Positions 24,341-36,313 of a DNA stretch of 64,000 nucleotides are shown one piece after another. The stretch's first letter is position 1; every line of letters starts with the position of its first letter. This DNA is from Saccopteryx bilineata (lineage: Eukaryota > Chordata > Mammalia > Chiroptera > Emballonuridae), in NCBI RefSeq assembly GCF_036850765.1, contig NC_089495.1, positions 69,540,410 through 69,604,409 on the forward strand, written 5' to 3'. The position numbers were made by a program, and so were the translations under genes. The notes beneath the pieces were generated by a model that was not told where the DNA came from, searched no databases, and saw only the letters and a list, made by a program, of their open reading frames with translations.

Positions 24341-25017
24341 ACAACAAAATTCTGTTTGAAAGTAAGTGTGGTTGTAAGTAAAACTGCTACGTCTACTCCT
24401 ACTTTCACCACCACCCCAGTCTCCACGGTACAGTTCTGTTGGATTTCTTACATCACTGATGACAGTGCGCAGCCTATAATAAGCTTATAATAAACATATA
24501 ATTGAGTGGCATTTTATCTCAATTAAAAAAGAAAACATGTGTTTTCCAGTTACCCTTAAACTACTGAGAAACTACTAAATATAATTATGAGAAATCAAAG
24601 TTAAATTTATATTTTAGGCAACAATGAGCTTATCATACTTTAAAAATCATCCATAAAAATATCTAGAGCTTATTTTACAAAATTGATATTCATTTATAAA
24701 AAGAAATACATGCTAAGCTCATAAAACCAAAGTATCAGACACTAGACCACATTCCTGGGTAAAGCAAGTGTCCTTTTCTCATCTTTATTTACAGCAAGCA
24801 ATTCCAGACTAAACTCCATTAAATAGAGACATTTTGATGGTCTTTTGCTATATACAAACATTGCATTCACTCTAAACACAATGACGGAGGTAGGAAGTGG
24901 ACATTGCCTGAAACTACATAAAAATGTATACAGGCCACTATATATTTTGACAAAGTAAATAGTTAGGTCTAAAAAGTTAAGGACTCTCTTAAACACCTAG
25001 TAACATAGGCTCCATTA
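24341..25017. other. Unique sequence
   Basis: AT-rich; no element or gene recognised. Confidence 0.4.
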
Positions 25018-25378
25018 GCCCTAGCCAGTTGGCTCAGCAAAAGAGTGTCAGCCCGGTGTATGGAAGTCCTGGGTTCAATTCCTGGCCAGGACACACAGCA
25101 GAAGCACCCATTTGCTTCTCCACCCTTACTCCCTCTTCTTTCTCTCTATCTGTCTCATCCTCTCCCACAGTCAAGGCTCCAGTGGAGCAAAGTTGGCCCA
25201 GGTGCTGAAAATGGCTCCATGGCCTTGGCCTCAGGCACTAAAATTGCTCCAGTTGCATCAGAGCAATGCCCCAGATGGGCAGAGCATCAGCCCCTATTGG
25301 GCATGCTGGGTGGGTCCCACTCAAGCGCATACGGGAGTCTGTCTGCCTTCCCTCTTCTCACTTCAGAAAAATAAAAAA
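25018..25378 (+). mobile_element. Type-1 SINE, older copy
   Basis: Type-1 SINE starting GCCCTAGCCAGTTGGCTCAG, with CpGs mostly decayed to TpG/CpA and a short A-rich end AAAATAAAAAATG. No clear target duplication is seen. Open frames through it are not genes. Confidence 0.88.
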
Positions 25379-26261
25379 TGATCCTACTACATTTCTGATT
25401 TTGCTATATTGAATGACATACAAATTTAGTTTTCAACCAGAAACAGAAGCTCATTTAGAAATTCCACTTGTACAAAACATCTATGTTTGCATATATAATT
25501 GATAAATGACCTACAGTACTATCCAGAGTCATTTGGGTTTTAACTTAATTCTCCGTGTTTATAAAACTCTCAGACTATTTCCTATCCACTAGAAAAGCAT
25601 TCTTATATTCCATAGCTTTCTGTTATAGTCTTTATATCTTTGCTGCAGTAGAGAGTGTGTGTGTGTTTAATTTGTAACATTTAAAAGATGTATTAAAACC
25701 ACTCTTAAAACAAGTCAAATGACTTAACTTCAAATTTTAGTGAGTATTTTTCAAAAATCTATCCATTACCTATGTTTTAAGTTAAATGATCAGTCTTTAA
25801 GAACCACGTTAGCAAGTAAGAAATATATCACTTTATGATTACAATTTATCCAACATATCTGGATTACTGCTTTCCACTTTCAGGTTGATATTGAAAAAAT
25901 GTTCTCAGCTGATTAGAAACATCAGAGCTAAGTGCTACTATAGGCTCTAAGGTGAACAGCCCTAGGAGAGAGCATCAGTCAGTTTCTCTTGTCCTTGATA
26001 GACTTCTCATAGATATGCTGGATAACAGAGTGCCAAATTGAAGAGTTTAAATGTAACTGTTTCAAACGCTTAGCAAACTGGCGATTGTTTACCACTCAAA
26101 GAATTAGGTTTCTGAGTTGGTTTTAAGAGCCAATTTATGTTCTCAAAAGTCATATCAGGTTCCCATAAAATTTTTTTTTAGTTTGAAAGTTTTTTCTGAG
26201 ATATTATAAGACATGTTAAAAAATAACCAAATGGATTGGTGAAATTATATATACATAACAC
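25379..26261. other. Unique sequence
   Basis: AT-rich; a short (TG)n at about 25655-25664. No gene or element recognised. Confidence 0.4.
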
Positions 26262-26426
26262 AGCATTATACAGAGGAGAAAGCAAAACCTGGAGGGAAGG
26301 GAGGAAGGCGTTGGGGGAGGGGAGCAAGGGGGGTGTTGAGGGGAATGGGGGTGGGGGGTGTATTCAATGGGACACTTGAATCTGTGTAAACACAATAAAT
26401 ATAATCAATCAAAAAAATAAAGAAAA
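26262..26426 (+). mobile_element. L1 3'UTR tail fragment
   Basis: A G-rich purine tract (26290-26365, several GGGG runs) followed by ATTCAATGGGACACTTGAAT and CACAATAAATATAATCAATC with an A-rich end. This is the layout of the very 3' end of a mammalian L1, and it matches the complement of the antisense L1 start at 45390-45450. The copy is severely 5'-truncated. Confidence 0.7.
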
Positions 26427-26475
26427 TGGAAGGAAGGAAGGAAGGAAGGAAGGAAGGAAGGAAGGAAGGAAGGAA
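26427..26475 (+). repeat. (GGAA)n microsatellite
   Basis: About 12 units of GGAA immediately after the A-rich tail of the L1 fragment, a usual place for microsatellites to arise. Confidence 0.95.
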
Positions 26476-27256
26476 GAAAATGAACTTTGATATTTTTATC
26501 AACTTGGGAAGAGAAAGAATTGATGATGGATGTTGATTCTATAGCAACTTCAATTAAGCCCCAGCTTCTGTCAATTTTCTAAAATGAAACAAGAGGAGAG
26601 GGAAGTGGAAAGGAGATGGAGCAAATTGTGTTACCAATAAATCTGTATTTGCTGTTTCTGAAGGAGAATATTTAGCTTATACTCATATTATCTAACTCAT
26701 TATATTTTGCTTTTATTTCTTCAGGAAAGACATCATTCGCATTGTAAATATGTATCCGAGTGGTTGAATTCATCTATGCCTTGAGCATGCTGTTCTTTTC
26801 ATTTTACCAAAGAAAAATAAATATTCTGATTAGTAATAATGTTAAAAGTTATTGTTCAGTATTAAAATACCCCTTGTTTAAATCCATATGAGAATGCATT
26901 TGACTTCACTGTTCTCACAAATGTATGTCCTCATTTCCAATCCTCAGGATAATATACTGTTCACAAAAATTAGGGATATTTCAAAATGAATATGAAGCAA
27001 TAAGAAAAGAAGCATTCTATTTTTTTTTATTAAATAAGAACATCAGAAAAGCAAATGACAAGTCAAAGAAAGTTGTTCGATTATGCAAATTAGATGCAAA
27101 ACTAACTTTTATTTCATTGGTGAAAATGCACTATACAAAAGACTGAAAGTATTAGAGTATCTGCACATTGCCTGATCCCCTAATTTTTGTGAGCAGTGTA
27201 TTTTGAAGCTAAATAATGGAATAGATTTAGAGAAGTTTTAGCTGACAGAATGGAAC
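26476..27256. other. Unique sequence
   Basis: AT-rich with no recognised element; the 73-codon frame at 26925-27146 has no domain. Confidence 0.4.
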
Positions 27257-27272
27257 AAAAAGAAATGAAATT

Positions 27273-27666
27273 GGCCCTGGCCGGTTGGCTCAGCGGTAGA
27301 GCGTCGGCCTAGTGTGCGGAGGACCCGGGTTCGATTCCCGGCCAGGGCACACAGGAGAAGCGCCCATTTGCTTCTCCACTCCTCCGCCACGCTTTCCTCT
27401 CTGTCTCTCTCTTCCCCTCCCGCAGCCAAGGCTCCATTGGAGCAAAGATGGCCCGGGCGCTGGGGATGGCTCTGTGGCCTCTACCTCAGGCGCTAGAGTG
27501 GCTCTGGTCGCAACATGGCGACGTCCAGGATGGGCAGAGCATCGCCCCCTGGTGGGCAGAGCGTTGCCTCTGGTGGGCGTGCCGGGTGGATCCCGGTCGG
27601 GCGCATGCGGGAGTCTGTCTGACTGTCTCTCCCCGTTTCCAGCTTCAGAAAAATGAAAAAAAAAAA
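27273..27666 (+). mobile_element. Type-1 SINE, full length, young
   Basis: Nearly intact type-1 SINE (head with B box GGTTCGATTCC, CpG-rich body, A-tail at 27656-27671). Perfect 16-bp target duplication AAAAAGAAATGAAATT at 27257-27272 and 27667-27682. Confidence 0.95.
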
Positions 27667-27682
27667 AAAAAGAAATGAAATT

Positions 27683-28267
27683 ATGAAATTCAAAGACATG
27701 TTTAAATGGAGTATAAATTATAAGGGTAAGTTAGAAAATGATATTTAGGCATTTATACATGAGAAGCACACACACCTTATAAATAACAATATGCTGTTTC
27801 TTCATACTGTTAGATACAGCCAAATATATATATATGTGTGTGTGTATATATATATACACACACACACATATATATATACACACATATATATGTACATTAC
27901 TATAAACAATATTATATAGAAGTCTTTTAAATAAACACAGATGTGGAATAAGTAAATCTACATAATTTCTAGTGAGCTAAAAGGAAACAGAAACTCAAAC
28001 CCCTCAAAAGCATCCAATGCATTAAAATTTTTGAAGTAGGATTTACAGCTTTTGGTAGTGAAGACAATTCTAAATTATCAATGTTTAAGTATATATCAAA
28101 ATACTAAATTGCTCAATTTAAGTTTGCTTTTATCATTTAATTCCATTTAAATTAATTTACATGTCTCAAGAAAGATATATATATTCATAAAGAATCACTT
28201 TCTGCAAATCAGAGTAGAAAAAAGAAATTAGCCATTTTTATCAAACTAATACATTTAATATTTTTAA
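27683..28267. other. Unique sequence with alternating TA/TG repeat
   Basis: AT-rich; holds the self-complementary dinucleotide repeat at 27824-27893, annotated separately. No gene. Confidence 0.45.
27824..27893. repeat. Palindromic (TA)/(TG)/(CA) dinucleotide repeat
   Basis: Runs of AT, GT, AT, AC, AT and AC follow one another so that the (GT)n block at about 27836-27845 is complementary to the (AC)n block at about 27856-27867 across a central TATATATATA. The tract can fold on itself, and its alternating purine-pyrimidine pattern favours Z-DNA. Confidence 0.9.
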
Positions 28268-29265
28268 GCAATCTCTCCAGCTTTATTGAGGTATAGTTGA
28301 CAAATATAAATTGTAAATATTCAAGGCATACAATGTGATGATTTTACATATCTATAAATATATATAGTGGGATAATTAGCATAATCAAGCTAATAAGCAC
28401 ATCCATCACCTCACATGGTTACGGTTTGTATGTGTGTGGGGGAGTAAGACACTTTTGATCTACTTAACCCTTAGCAAATTTCAAAAATGTAATAAATACA
28501 ATATTAACTATAGTCACTATGCTATATACTAGATTGAATTCATCTTATAAATAAGAATGTTCATATGCTTTCACTAACTTCTCATTTCCCCCAGCCCCCA
28601 GCCACTAGCAACCACCATTATGCTTTCTCCTTAGACCACATGTATAAGTGACAGCATAAGTATTTGCCTTTCTGTATCCAGATTATTTCACTTAGCATAA
28701 TGGCCCCCACGCTTATCCATGTTGTTGCAAATGGTAGAATTTCCTTTTTTATATTTAATGAATAATATTTCATTGCATATATACCGCATTTTCTTTATTC
28801 ACTCATCTGCCATTAGACACTTGGGTTGTTTCCATATCTTGTCAGAAGAAGAGTTAATGCCAGGCCATGTGAGGCTTCAAGATGTACAGCTGGGACTGAC
28901 ATTGGTGAGCCTGTTACCTGAGGCACAAGCAGGTGGGGCTTGTCCCAGAATCCTTGGTGGGTGGTGCTGGTAGCTGGACCTCGCAAATGTGGCTAGCGCC
29001 AGGTTCATAGAGGATGTTGCTGTTTCCAGATCTGTAGCCCAGACCACAGTCTACAAGTCGGTCATCTGGATGCAGGCCAATGCTCTTAAATGATCCTTCT
29101 TTGTCTTGAGCTCCACTGTGGTTTCACAACCTCCTACCTAGATTCCATAGCTCCCACAGAAAAGCACTTTCTCCATGGATGGCTGCCAAATCATTGCTGC
29201 TATAAGAGAATAGGAGCAGGGGATCTCCTCCTATTCTACCATCTGCTAATGTCTTGTTTCAGCAA
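28268..29265 (-). mobile_element. Old antisense L1, 3' end joined to 5'UTR-like part
   Basis: 28268-28841 is the complement of an L1 3' end: 'CTTTATTGAGGTATAGTTGA', 'ATCCATCACCTCACATGGTT', 'ATTATTTCACTTAGCATAAT' and 'CACTTGGGTTGTTTCCATAT' are typical antisense ORF2 C-terminus/3'UTR blocks. From 28842 the sequence shifts to a GC-richer block (ending 'CAGGGGATCTCCTCCTATTC' near 29218) that recalls the antisense 5' region of old L1s. ORF1 and most of ORF2 are missing between them. The second half is less certain. Confidence 0.6.
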
Positions 29266-30616
29266 TTAAAAAAAATATCTAAATGAAATCTCATGGGCAT
29301 TTTATAATTTTTAACCATAGAAAAAACAATTCATCCTTAAGATGTATTATAGTGTACAACAGTCATTAAGGTTTTAGTACATGCAGATTTTTAATAAACT
29401 TAATAAAGTAGTAACAACAGAAAATTAATAGATTAATACTAAAATTCCTTCACGCTTCTGTACATACCACCCAGAAACAATTATGACAAGTGTTATGAAA
29501 TTAGATTAAATATATTAACAACTGGATAGATTATTTTCAAAAAATAGAAACATAGTATTATAAGAAAATTTCAACTTTTAACTTCTATCCATAATCAACA
29601 AACTTGAAGCCAAGGAAAAAGTCATGGATGTTTGTTCCATTACTACTCATTTATGTCTTTTTGGACAGTGATACAAAATATTTACACATTTTACTTGTTT
29701 GTTTGGCTAGATATTGAGTAACATTTGAATGCAAATAAAATAAATTAAGAAAAGATGCTTCAAATTTTTGTGTAACTGAATACACAAGCTGCTATTGTAA
29801 TTTCTTTTTCTAAATCATAAAATTAAGCAAGGTGTGTTAAGTAAGATAATTTTTTACCTTACTATTTGAGAGACATTGAGACTCTCAACTCTGGCTGCAC
29901 CAGGAAGAGTTTTAAACTGCTGTCACCACGCCAAAGCAACACCGGAACAGCTCTGTCTGTAGTCTCAGGCCAGGGAACATTTTCCATTTCATAACTCATT
30001 CCCCAGATGTATGATCATAGCTTATATACACAGAAAACAGAACAATAAGCCCTTAAATATACTCATGGGCAGTTTTTCACAAGGGCAAGTTTACAGAATA
30101 GCATGCCTGCTTAAAGAATTATTCCCTTGCTTTCTTTATTTGTTCTTAAATTATCAATTTTCCATAGAATTAAAATGTGTGAAAATGATTCTCACATGGC
30201 TACTTTATTTGGAAATTGTGTTTAGACAATGAGTTTTCACAAGCTTAAATGTCAAGTGTGCTTTAATTTTTTTTTCTCCATAAACATTTTTGCTGATGGA
30301 AAATTTGCTAGAAGCCTTTATGTGTGTTGCTGGTGTGTTATAGCTGTGTGTCCAAAGATACATATAAAAAAAATTGCCACCCTGTAACTTCTTAAGTTAA
30401 TGCTATAAAGTGAGTAACTTTATTGCATCCCATAGGGAAATTGTGGATTCATGGACAATATAGACATTCTGGGACTCTAGTCAGTGTATTCGTAGAAAAA
30501 AACAATGCTTGAAAAAATCTGGATTCCATTGAGGCTTCCTAGCAGTCTTCATATAGACTAGCAGAAACCATACCTGCCAAGAACTGTTTTCTGGATTAAT
30601 AAAAAATACTTTCTTT
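29266..30616. other. Unique AT-rich sequence
   Basis: No gene or element recognised; the 73-codon frame at 30011-30232 has no domain. Confidence 0.4.
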
Positions 30617-30626
30617 AAGAAACCTG

Positions 30627-31029
30627 GCCCTGGCCGGCTGGCTCAGTGGTAGAGCGTTGGCCTGGGGTGCAGAGGTCCCGGGTTAGATTCCCGACCAGGG
30701 CACACAGGAGAAGCGCCCATCTGCTTCTCCACCCCTCCCCCTCTCCTTCCTCTCTGTCTCTCTCTTCCCCTCCAGCAGCCGAGGCTCCACTGGAGCAAAG
30801 ATGGCCCGGGCGCTGGGGATGGCTCCTTGGCCTCTGCCCCAGGCACTAGAGTGGCTCTGGTCGCAACAGAGCGATGCCCCAGAGGGGCAGAGCATCGCCC
30901 CCTGGAGAGCAGAGCATCGCCCCTGGTGGGCGTGCCGGGTGGATCCCGGTCGGGCACATGCGTGAGTCTGTCTGACTGTCTCTTCCCGCTTCCAGCTTCA
31001 GAAAAATACAAAAAAAAAAATTAAAAAAA
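30627..31029 (+). mobile_element. Type-1 SINE, full length, young
   Basis: CpG-rich type-1 SINE with A-tail interrupted by TT (31009-31030). Target duplication AAGAAACCTG at 30617-30626 and 31030-31039. Confidence 0.93.
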
Positions 31030-31039
31030 AAGAAACCTG

Positions 31040-31740
31040 TATTGTAACATTGATCATTAAAATGTCAAAGCTGAAAAAATGGTATCTCATGAGCAATGTC
31101 TTTTAGAAAATTTTTAAAGTTATTAAGAAATAATCATGTTGCACAACTGCATGGTTTCCACTTGCATAGCTTACAAAGCGAGTGTTGCCCAGCTTGAGCT
31201 GTGCAACATGTTGATACTGAACTAACTTCATTTTGAGGAAGTAATTGTCAGAAAAATAACAGTTTCTTTTCAAATATTGTGCATATTGAAGTGTTTCCAA
31301 AATGTATATACTCTCCCATGTTATGGTTCATACTATTACATTTTAAAATCCAAATGCCACATTTTAGCAAAGCTGTCCTATCACCCAAACTCATTATTAA
31401 TGCAGAGTATAAGTATTTATGTTTTTATTAATAATTAAATGAATTAGAAGAGCTGTGAATTAGAGCACATTGGTGAATATTTATGTTTGCTTTTGTACCC
31501 TTCCCCATTGTATCTAAAATAGTATCTAAAAATTCTTTGTGGATTCTCACTTCCCTTACTCCACATGACTTTGCTCCCAGATACAAAGGTGAGCATATGA
31601 TCCAGGCCTGTCTAATTAGAACATCCAGACTACAGTGATTAGTTCAGATATGGCATGTGAATCAGATAACTTCAATGAGAGTAATCCCAGGATTACTGTT
31701 AGCCTTCTGCCTGCATCAAGAGAGATCCTACTTTAAAATG
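31040..31740. other. Unique sequence, possible old repeat at the end
   Basis: AT-rich. The stretch 31555-31720 ('GAGCATATGATCCAGGCCTG ... GATTAGTTCAGATATGGCAT') has the flavour of an ancient dispersed repeat but I cannot name it. Confidence 0.3.
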
Positions 31741-31744
31741 ATGC

Positions 31745-31912
31745 AGTGCTTGTCTAAGTGCAGTTCTTGGATCAGCAGTATTGTAATCAGATAAATACTT
31801 GTGAGACGTTCCAATCATGAGGTTCTGCTCCAGACATATTGAAACAAAAGCTCTGGGTGTGAAACTCAGAATCAACCCATGCTGTTTACATTTTTGACAA
31901 GTGATTTTATTC
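31745..31912 (+). mobile_element. MER5-like hAT MITE remnant
   Basis: The order 'GTGCAGTTCTTGGATCAGCA', 'GTTCTGCTCCAGACATATTG', 'AAAGCTCTGGGTGTGAAACT' and 'ACATTTTTGACAAGTGATTT' follows the MER5A-type non-autonomous hAT element of mammals. Terminal repeats are no longer recognisable. Confidence 0.5.
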
Positions 31913-32809
31913 ACTAGGTTCTCTGTGTTTACATATAAATACCCTATTGCTGTATTTTTGGGTTTGGTCTTTTTTCAAAGACTAATTCAAAAGCTTATTC
32001 TTCCGTTAAGCCATTCTTGATTTTTTTTTAAATAACCTTCTTTGAATTTTATTTTCACTTTATATTTCCACTTCCAAGCATTTAAAATGGCTCAGCAGAT
32101 GGCTGCCTTGGCTGGCTTGGTGGATGTGCCTGCACCGCCTCCCATATTTTCCAGGAAAGCCAAGGTGTTACTGGTCATTGACAAGCAGCACACCAACTGA
32201 GTAATGGTGGTGTGAGAGATACTCCTGATCTCTCCCCTTAAATTTTAATGAATTAAATAACTATAACACAGCAAAAGAACCACAGCTGGGCTATCAGGTG
32301 TGCCAGAAAGATCCACACACTGAATGAACTAAAGATCTGTTCAGACATGGGAAGGAGCAATCAGAAGCCTGAGATTACCATTGCTAGAGCTGTAAAGCCA
32401 GAAAGCTGAAGTTGTAAGTTTGAAGCCATACGGCAGAAGCTCTAAAGCCCTCACAACATGCCCCACCCACCAACGTGACTGTGACCCCCCCTTAAATCAT
32501 TGCAACAGCAGCATCTCAGCAGAGGACAGCCTAGGAACTTCACAAAAATAAAAGTAACACAGCAACACATACTGGAAGAAACTTCTCAAAACCAAAATTA
32601 ATTTTTTCTATTTTCCCCTTTTTCTCTTTTTTCCGTCTTATTCTTTTTTTTTGTCTTTTGAATTTTATTTTCTTTAATTTGTATATTGTTCATTCTTTTT
32701 TTGTGTTTTGTTTTTGATACTTCTGTTTGCTTCTGATCTTTTCTCAGTGGTTTTTCTCCTTTACTTGTCATAATTTATAAAAATTTATATTTTTATTGTA
32801 TTTTTTATT

Positions 32810-33166
32810 TTAATTTTTCATTAATTTAATTTAATTTTTTATTAATTTGAATGGGGTGACATTAATCAATCAGGGTACATAAGTTCAGAGAAAACACCTC
32901 CAGGTTATTTTGACATTTGATTATGTTGCATACCCATCACCCAAAGTCATATAGTCTTCCATCACCTTCTATCTCTTTGTGCCCCTCCTCTCTTTGTGCC
33001 CCTCCTCTCTCCCCACCCCACCCCTCCCTTCCCCTTTCCACTCCCGGTAACCACCACACTCTTGTCCATGTCCCCGAATCTCATTTTTATATCCCAACTA
33101 TATATGGAATCATATAGTTCTTACTTTTTCTGATTACTTATTTCACTCAGTATAATGTTATCATTT
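32810..33166 (-). mobile_element. 5'-truncated antisense L1 3' end
   Basis: Begins with T-rich sequence and 'TTGAATGGGGTGACATTAAT', the complement of the 3' end of the L1 at 34007-41731, and continues through 'CATACCCATCACCCAAAGTC', a pyrimidine-rich tract (complement of the G-rich 3'UTR) and 'ATTTCACTCAGTATAATG'. It sits inside the 5'UTR of the old L1 remnant. Edges are approximate because the surrounding sequence is T-rich. Confidence 0.75.
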
Positions 33167-33208
33167 TTTTAGTTATTTTTTTAGGATTCTTAACAATACT
33201 ACTCTCAA

Positions 33209-33619
33209 ATGCCATCAAGGAAGAAGAAATTGAATACCGTGACTACACAAGATAGAGATATATTTCAGAAAGAAAATAAAAAATCTACAGAAAAAAATCT
33301 CAATCACATGAAAGCATTGGAGTTAAATGATAGAGAATTCGAAATTGAAGTTCTGAAAATACTAAACAAGATGCAGGAAGACACCAATAGGCAACTTAAT
33401 AATCACAGAAAGCAAACTAATGAACAAAACGAATACCTCACCAAGGAGATTGAAACTTTAAAAACAGCAATGAAGAATCAATACATCAATTAAAGACTGA
33501 GTTAGCAAGTTAAGCTAATAGGACAAGCCAGATAATAGAAAGTGACATCAAAGACAGGCAACTAGAGATGCTACAGAGAAAAGAGGAGAGAGACTCACAA
33601 ATTTAAAAAACTGAGAGAG
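33209..33619 (+). pseudogene. Old L1 ORF1 N-terminal part
   Basis: Starts ATGCCATCAAGGAAGAAG. The first 94 codons are open to the TAA at 33491-33493 and align with the ORF1 N-terminus of the younger L1 (shared 'ALELNDREF' and 'EILKIL'-like heptad-rich coiled coil). After the stop the homology continues in broken form up to the SINE at 33620 and resumes at 41747. L1 ORF1p is the RNA-binding nucleic-acid chaperone of the retrotransposon; this copy cannot make it. Confidence 0.8.
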
Positions 33620-34006
33620 GCCCTGGCCGGTTGGCTCAGCGGTAGAGCGTCGGCCTGGCGTGCGGGGGACCCAGGTTCAATTCCTGGCCAGGGCACATAG
33701 GAGAAGCACCCATTTGCTTCTCCACCCCCACCTCTCCTTCCTCTCTTTCTCTCTCTTCCCCTCCTGCAGCAAAGGCTCCATTGGAGCAAAGATGGCCTGG
33801 GCGCTGGGGATGGCTCCTTGGCCTCTGACCCAGGCGCTAGAGTGGCTCTGGTCGCGGCAGAGTGACGCTCCGGAGGGGCAGAGCATCGCCCCCTGGTGGG
33901 CAGAGCGACGCCCCTGGTGAGCCTGCTGGGTGGATCCCAGTGGGGCGCATGCGGGAGTCTGTCTGACTGTCTCTCCCCATTTCCAGCTTCAGAAAAAAAA
34001 AAAAAA
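33620..34006 (+). mobile_element. Type-1 SINE directly abutting the full-length L1
   Basis: Young type-1 SINE, head GCCCTGGCCGGTTGGCTCAG, A-tail 33993-34006. On its left is AAAAAACTGAGAGAG (33605-33619). The matching copy of this 15-mer is not at the SINE's own right edge but at 41732-41746, after the L1 tail. SINE and L1 have the same orientation and share one outer target duplication. Confidence 0.95.
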
Positions 34007-36313
34007 GGACATCACGGAAATGGCGCCGTGAGCAGCGCGTCCGACAGATCTCCCCTAAATCACAACAAATTTATCAACTAGAAACAGAAAAATTTATCCT
34101 CGGAGCATTCCGGAGTTCCACACAAACTGAAAGCGAAAGGACTGTTATCACTTGAATCTGAGAGACAAGGGTGTGGAGGAAACTACCGCAGGGACGTTCA
34201 TTCAAGCCGCGAGGGAGTGTGCCTGTGGTGAGTCAGCCCACACTCGGGAGCCCCAAGCAGCCGCGGGCTTGCGCCCGGTCCGGTTGCAGAGCGAGCACTG
34301 CTAACGTTCCCAGCGGCTCGCGCACTGCGAGTGAGAGTCGCCAGCCACCGGTGCCCGGAGCACCCCATTCGCGTGCGTGCCCTGGGCATTCCACACGACC
34401 AGAGCACCCTACTGGCCCGCACACCCAGGGTGCCCCATTATCCTGCGCCTGGTGCGATCCAGCCGCCAGCGGCAGGGCGAGCGGGAGAGGCACCAGGGTG
34501 GTCTTCTACTTGGGAGATTCTCTCCGTGGGCGGGGCACCTCACCCAGCCATTCAAGCTAACAATCAAGCATTGGGGGAAGGGCGCGCGCAGGCAGCCTAA
34601 AATACCTTCGGAAGCACAGCTGCGACCCAATCACTGAAATTAGCTTAACCCATGAAATCTGCGCACCCTCGGTTCTAATTGATAAGATCTCTCTCAGTTC
34701 AGCAACCCAAGACAAGAGGCGTGATATTTTTTAGTGCCTCTCGCTAAAGGGGCGGGGGCAACTTCTGATTGATAGAGCCTCCATATTCAGAGATAAACGC
34801 TAACAAGGACTTGGCAGATAATAAGATCTATACTACACTAGTCGCAAGCAGAGACTAGTGCCTCTTCTTCCCAGCAAAAACAGGCTACAAAGTGTGGAAA
34901 GCCTGGGTTGAGAGGTCCAACTGAATGCTAGGCGCTGAACAGTCACCTTGACAACAATTGACTCCCACCCCCGCCTGATTACACTGGAGGCCCTGACTGC
35001 CAGAGCCTTTCCCAAAGCCTTGCACTGAGTGGGGATAGAGTAGGGATTTCCCAGCTCTTTGAGCCTCTTACTCCCCAGGCAGAAGCAGTTGCAGCCTTAT
35101 AGCTGGATCACCAGGCTGCTAATTCAGGAAGGGGGGACTAGGAGAGAGACTCCAGGAAAGCAAACTTTCTCATCGTTGGACCCTGCAAACGCCAACAAGC
35201 CTTGACTACCAGCAAGACTAAAGCCAATTATATGACATTGCCATAGAATCCCATCAACTGCAAATCCCTACCTACCTAAGTGTGACACAGGGGCAGAGCC
35301 TGGGGTACAGAGTCACTGACCAGGAAGAGGGAGAGAAAAGAAAAAGGAAGAAGTTAACCTCTCAAAATCAAGAAAAATCCACAGACTTTACAACTTGTTC
35401 CACTAATTTTTTTGTTGTTGTTGTTTATTTCTTCTATCTTATTGCCTTTATTTCCTCCACCTCGGTCCTTCTATTCTCTGCCCACCTTATGCTTTCCTTT
35501 TCTTGAACTACACTACCCATGAGTGTTACATTTTATTTCTCTTCTTCCTCCTCACCCTCCTTTAAGGTTATACTCCAAAACACTTAACTCTCACTCTCTC
35601 CTCTTTTATTTTTTTTTATTTGCTTTATTTTGTTTTTTTCTCTTCCTTTTTTATTTCTTCCTTCGTTTTTCTCTTTTTCTTATTTTTTCCTTTCTATTCA
35701 TTTTTTCTTTTCTCGTTTTACTTTCCTCCCATTTAATCCTCAATCATGAACAAATTAGTTAATTTGGGACTCAAGGCTTTTTTTGGCTTTATTTTTCTTT
35801 TTTGCTTTTGTTTTTGTTTTTTTCTTGTTTGTTTATTTTTGTGGCATTTTGGGTCCTCTCAACCCAAGGTCTCCATTGTATTTAGTCTTCGCTCCACTTA
35901 ATACAACAGATTTTTACTTATTATTTTTATTTTTTTCTTCTTTATTATTCTTTTTTTGGTCCTTTTTTCTGGTTCCCTCTTATCCCTCACATTATATCTC
36001 TTAGTTGACCATCACTTACAAGCAAATCATCTTATGCTTGTCTAAAATTTTCTTCCTTTTTTTTTTTTTTGCATTTAGTAGGTCCCTACTCCCTTTTTTT
36101 GCCCCTTGAACTCTTCACCCCAAATCAGGCCCTCCATTATAGGCACGATATTTCCCTGAGGAGGGGAGAGAAGGGAAAGAGAAGAAAGAAAAAAGGGGGA
36201 CATAATAAATTATTACTGGGTTTTTTTGTGGGGTGTTTTACCTTTTTTTTTTTTTTTTTTACTTTTTACTCTTTATTAATTCTAATTAGTGCTATAAACA
36301 AGACCACCCTCAG
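34007..36313 (+). promoter_or_regulatory. L1 5'UTR (internal promoter region)
   Basis: Starts GGACATCACGGAAATGGCGC, with CpG-dense sequence to about 34650, then a mixed part, and a T-rich stretch 35400-36300. In L1 elements this region carries the internal RNA polymerase II promoter. The open frames on both strands in 34171-34640 come from GC richness and carry no domain. Promoter activity is inferred from family knowledge; specific factor sites were not identified. Confidence 0.75.

Noticed and set aside
32085..32203. Short frame starting ATGGCTCAGCAGATGGCTGC, possible exon or processed pseudogene
   Set aside because: Only about 38 codons, no recognised homology, and it adjoins the 5' edge of the old L1, so it may be part of that element's 5' region.
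34171..34640. Several 60-130-codon frames in a CpG-rich block, looked like an exon or CpG island
   Set aside because: It is the first part of the L1 5'UTR, immediately after the SINE A-tail and before ORF1.
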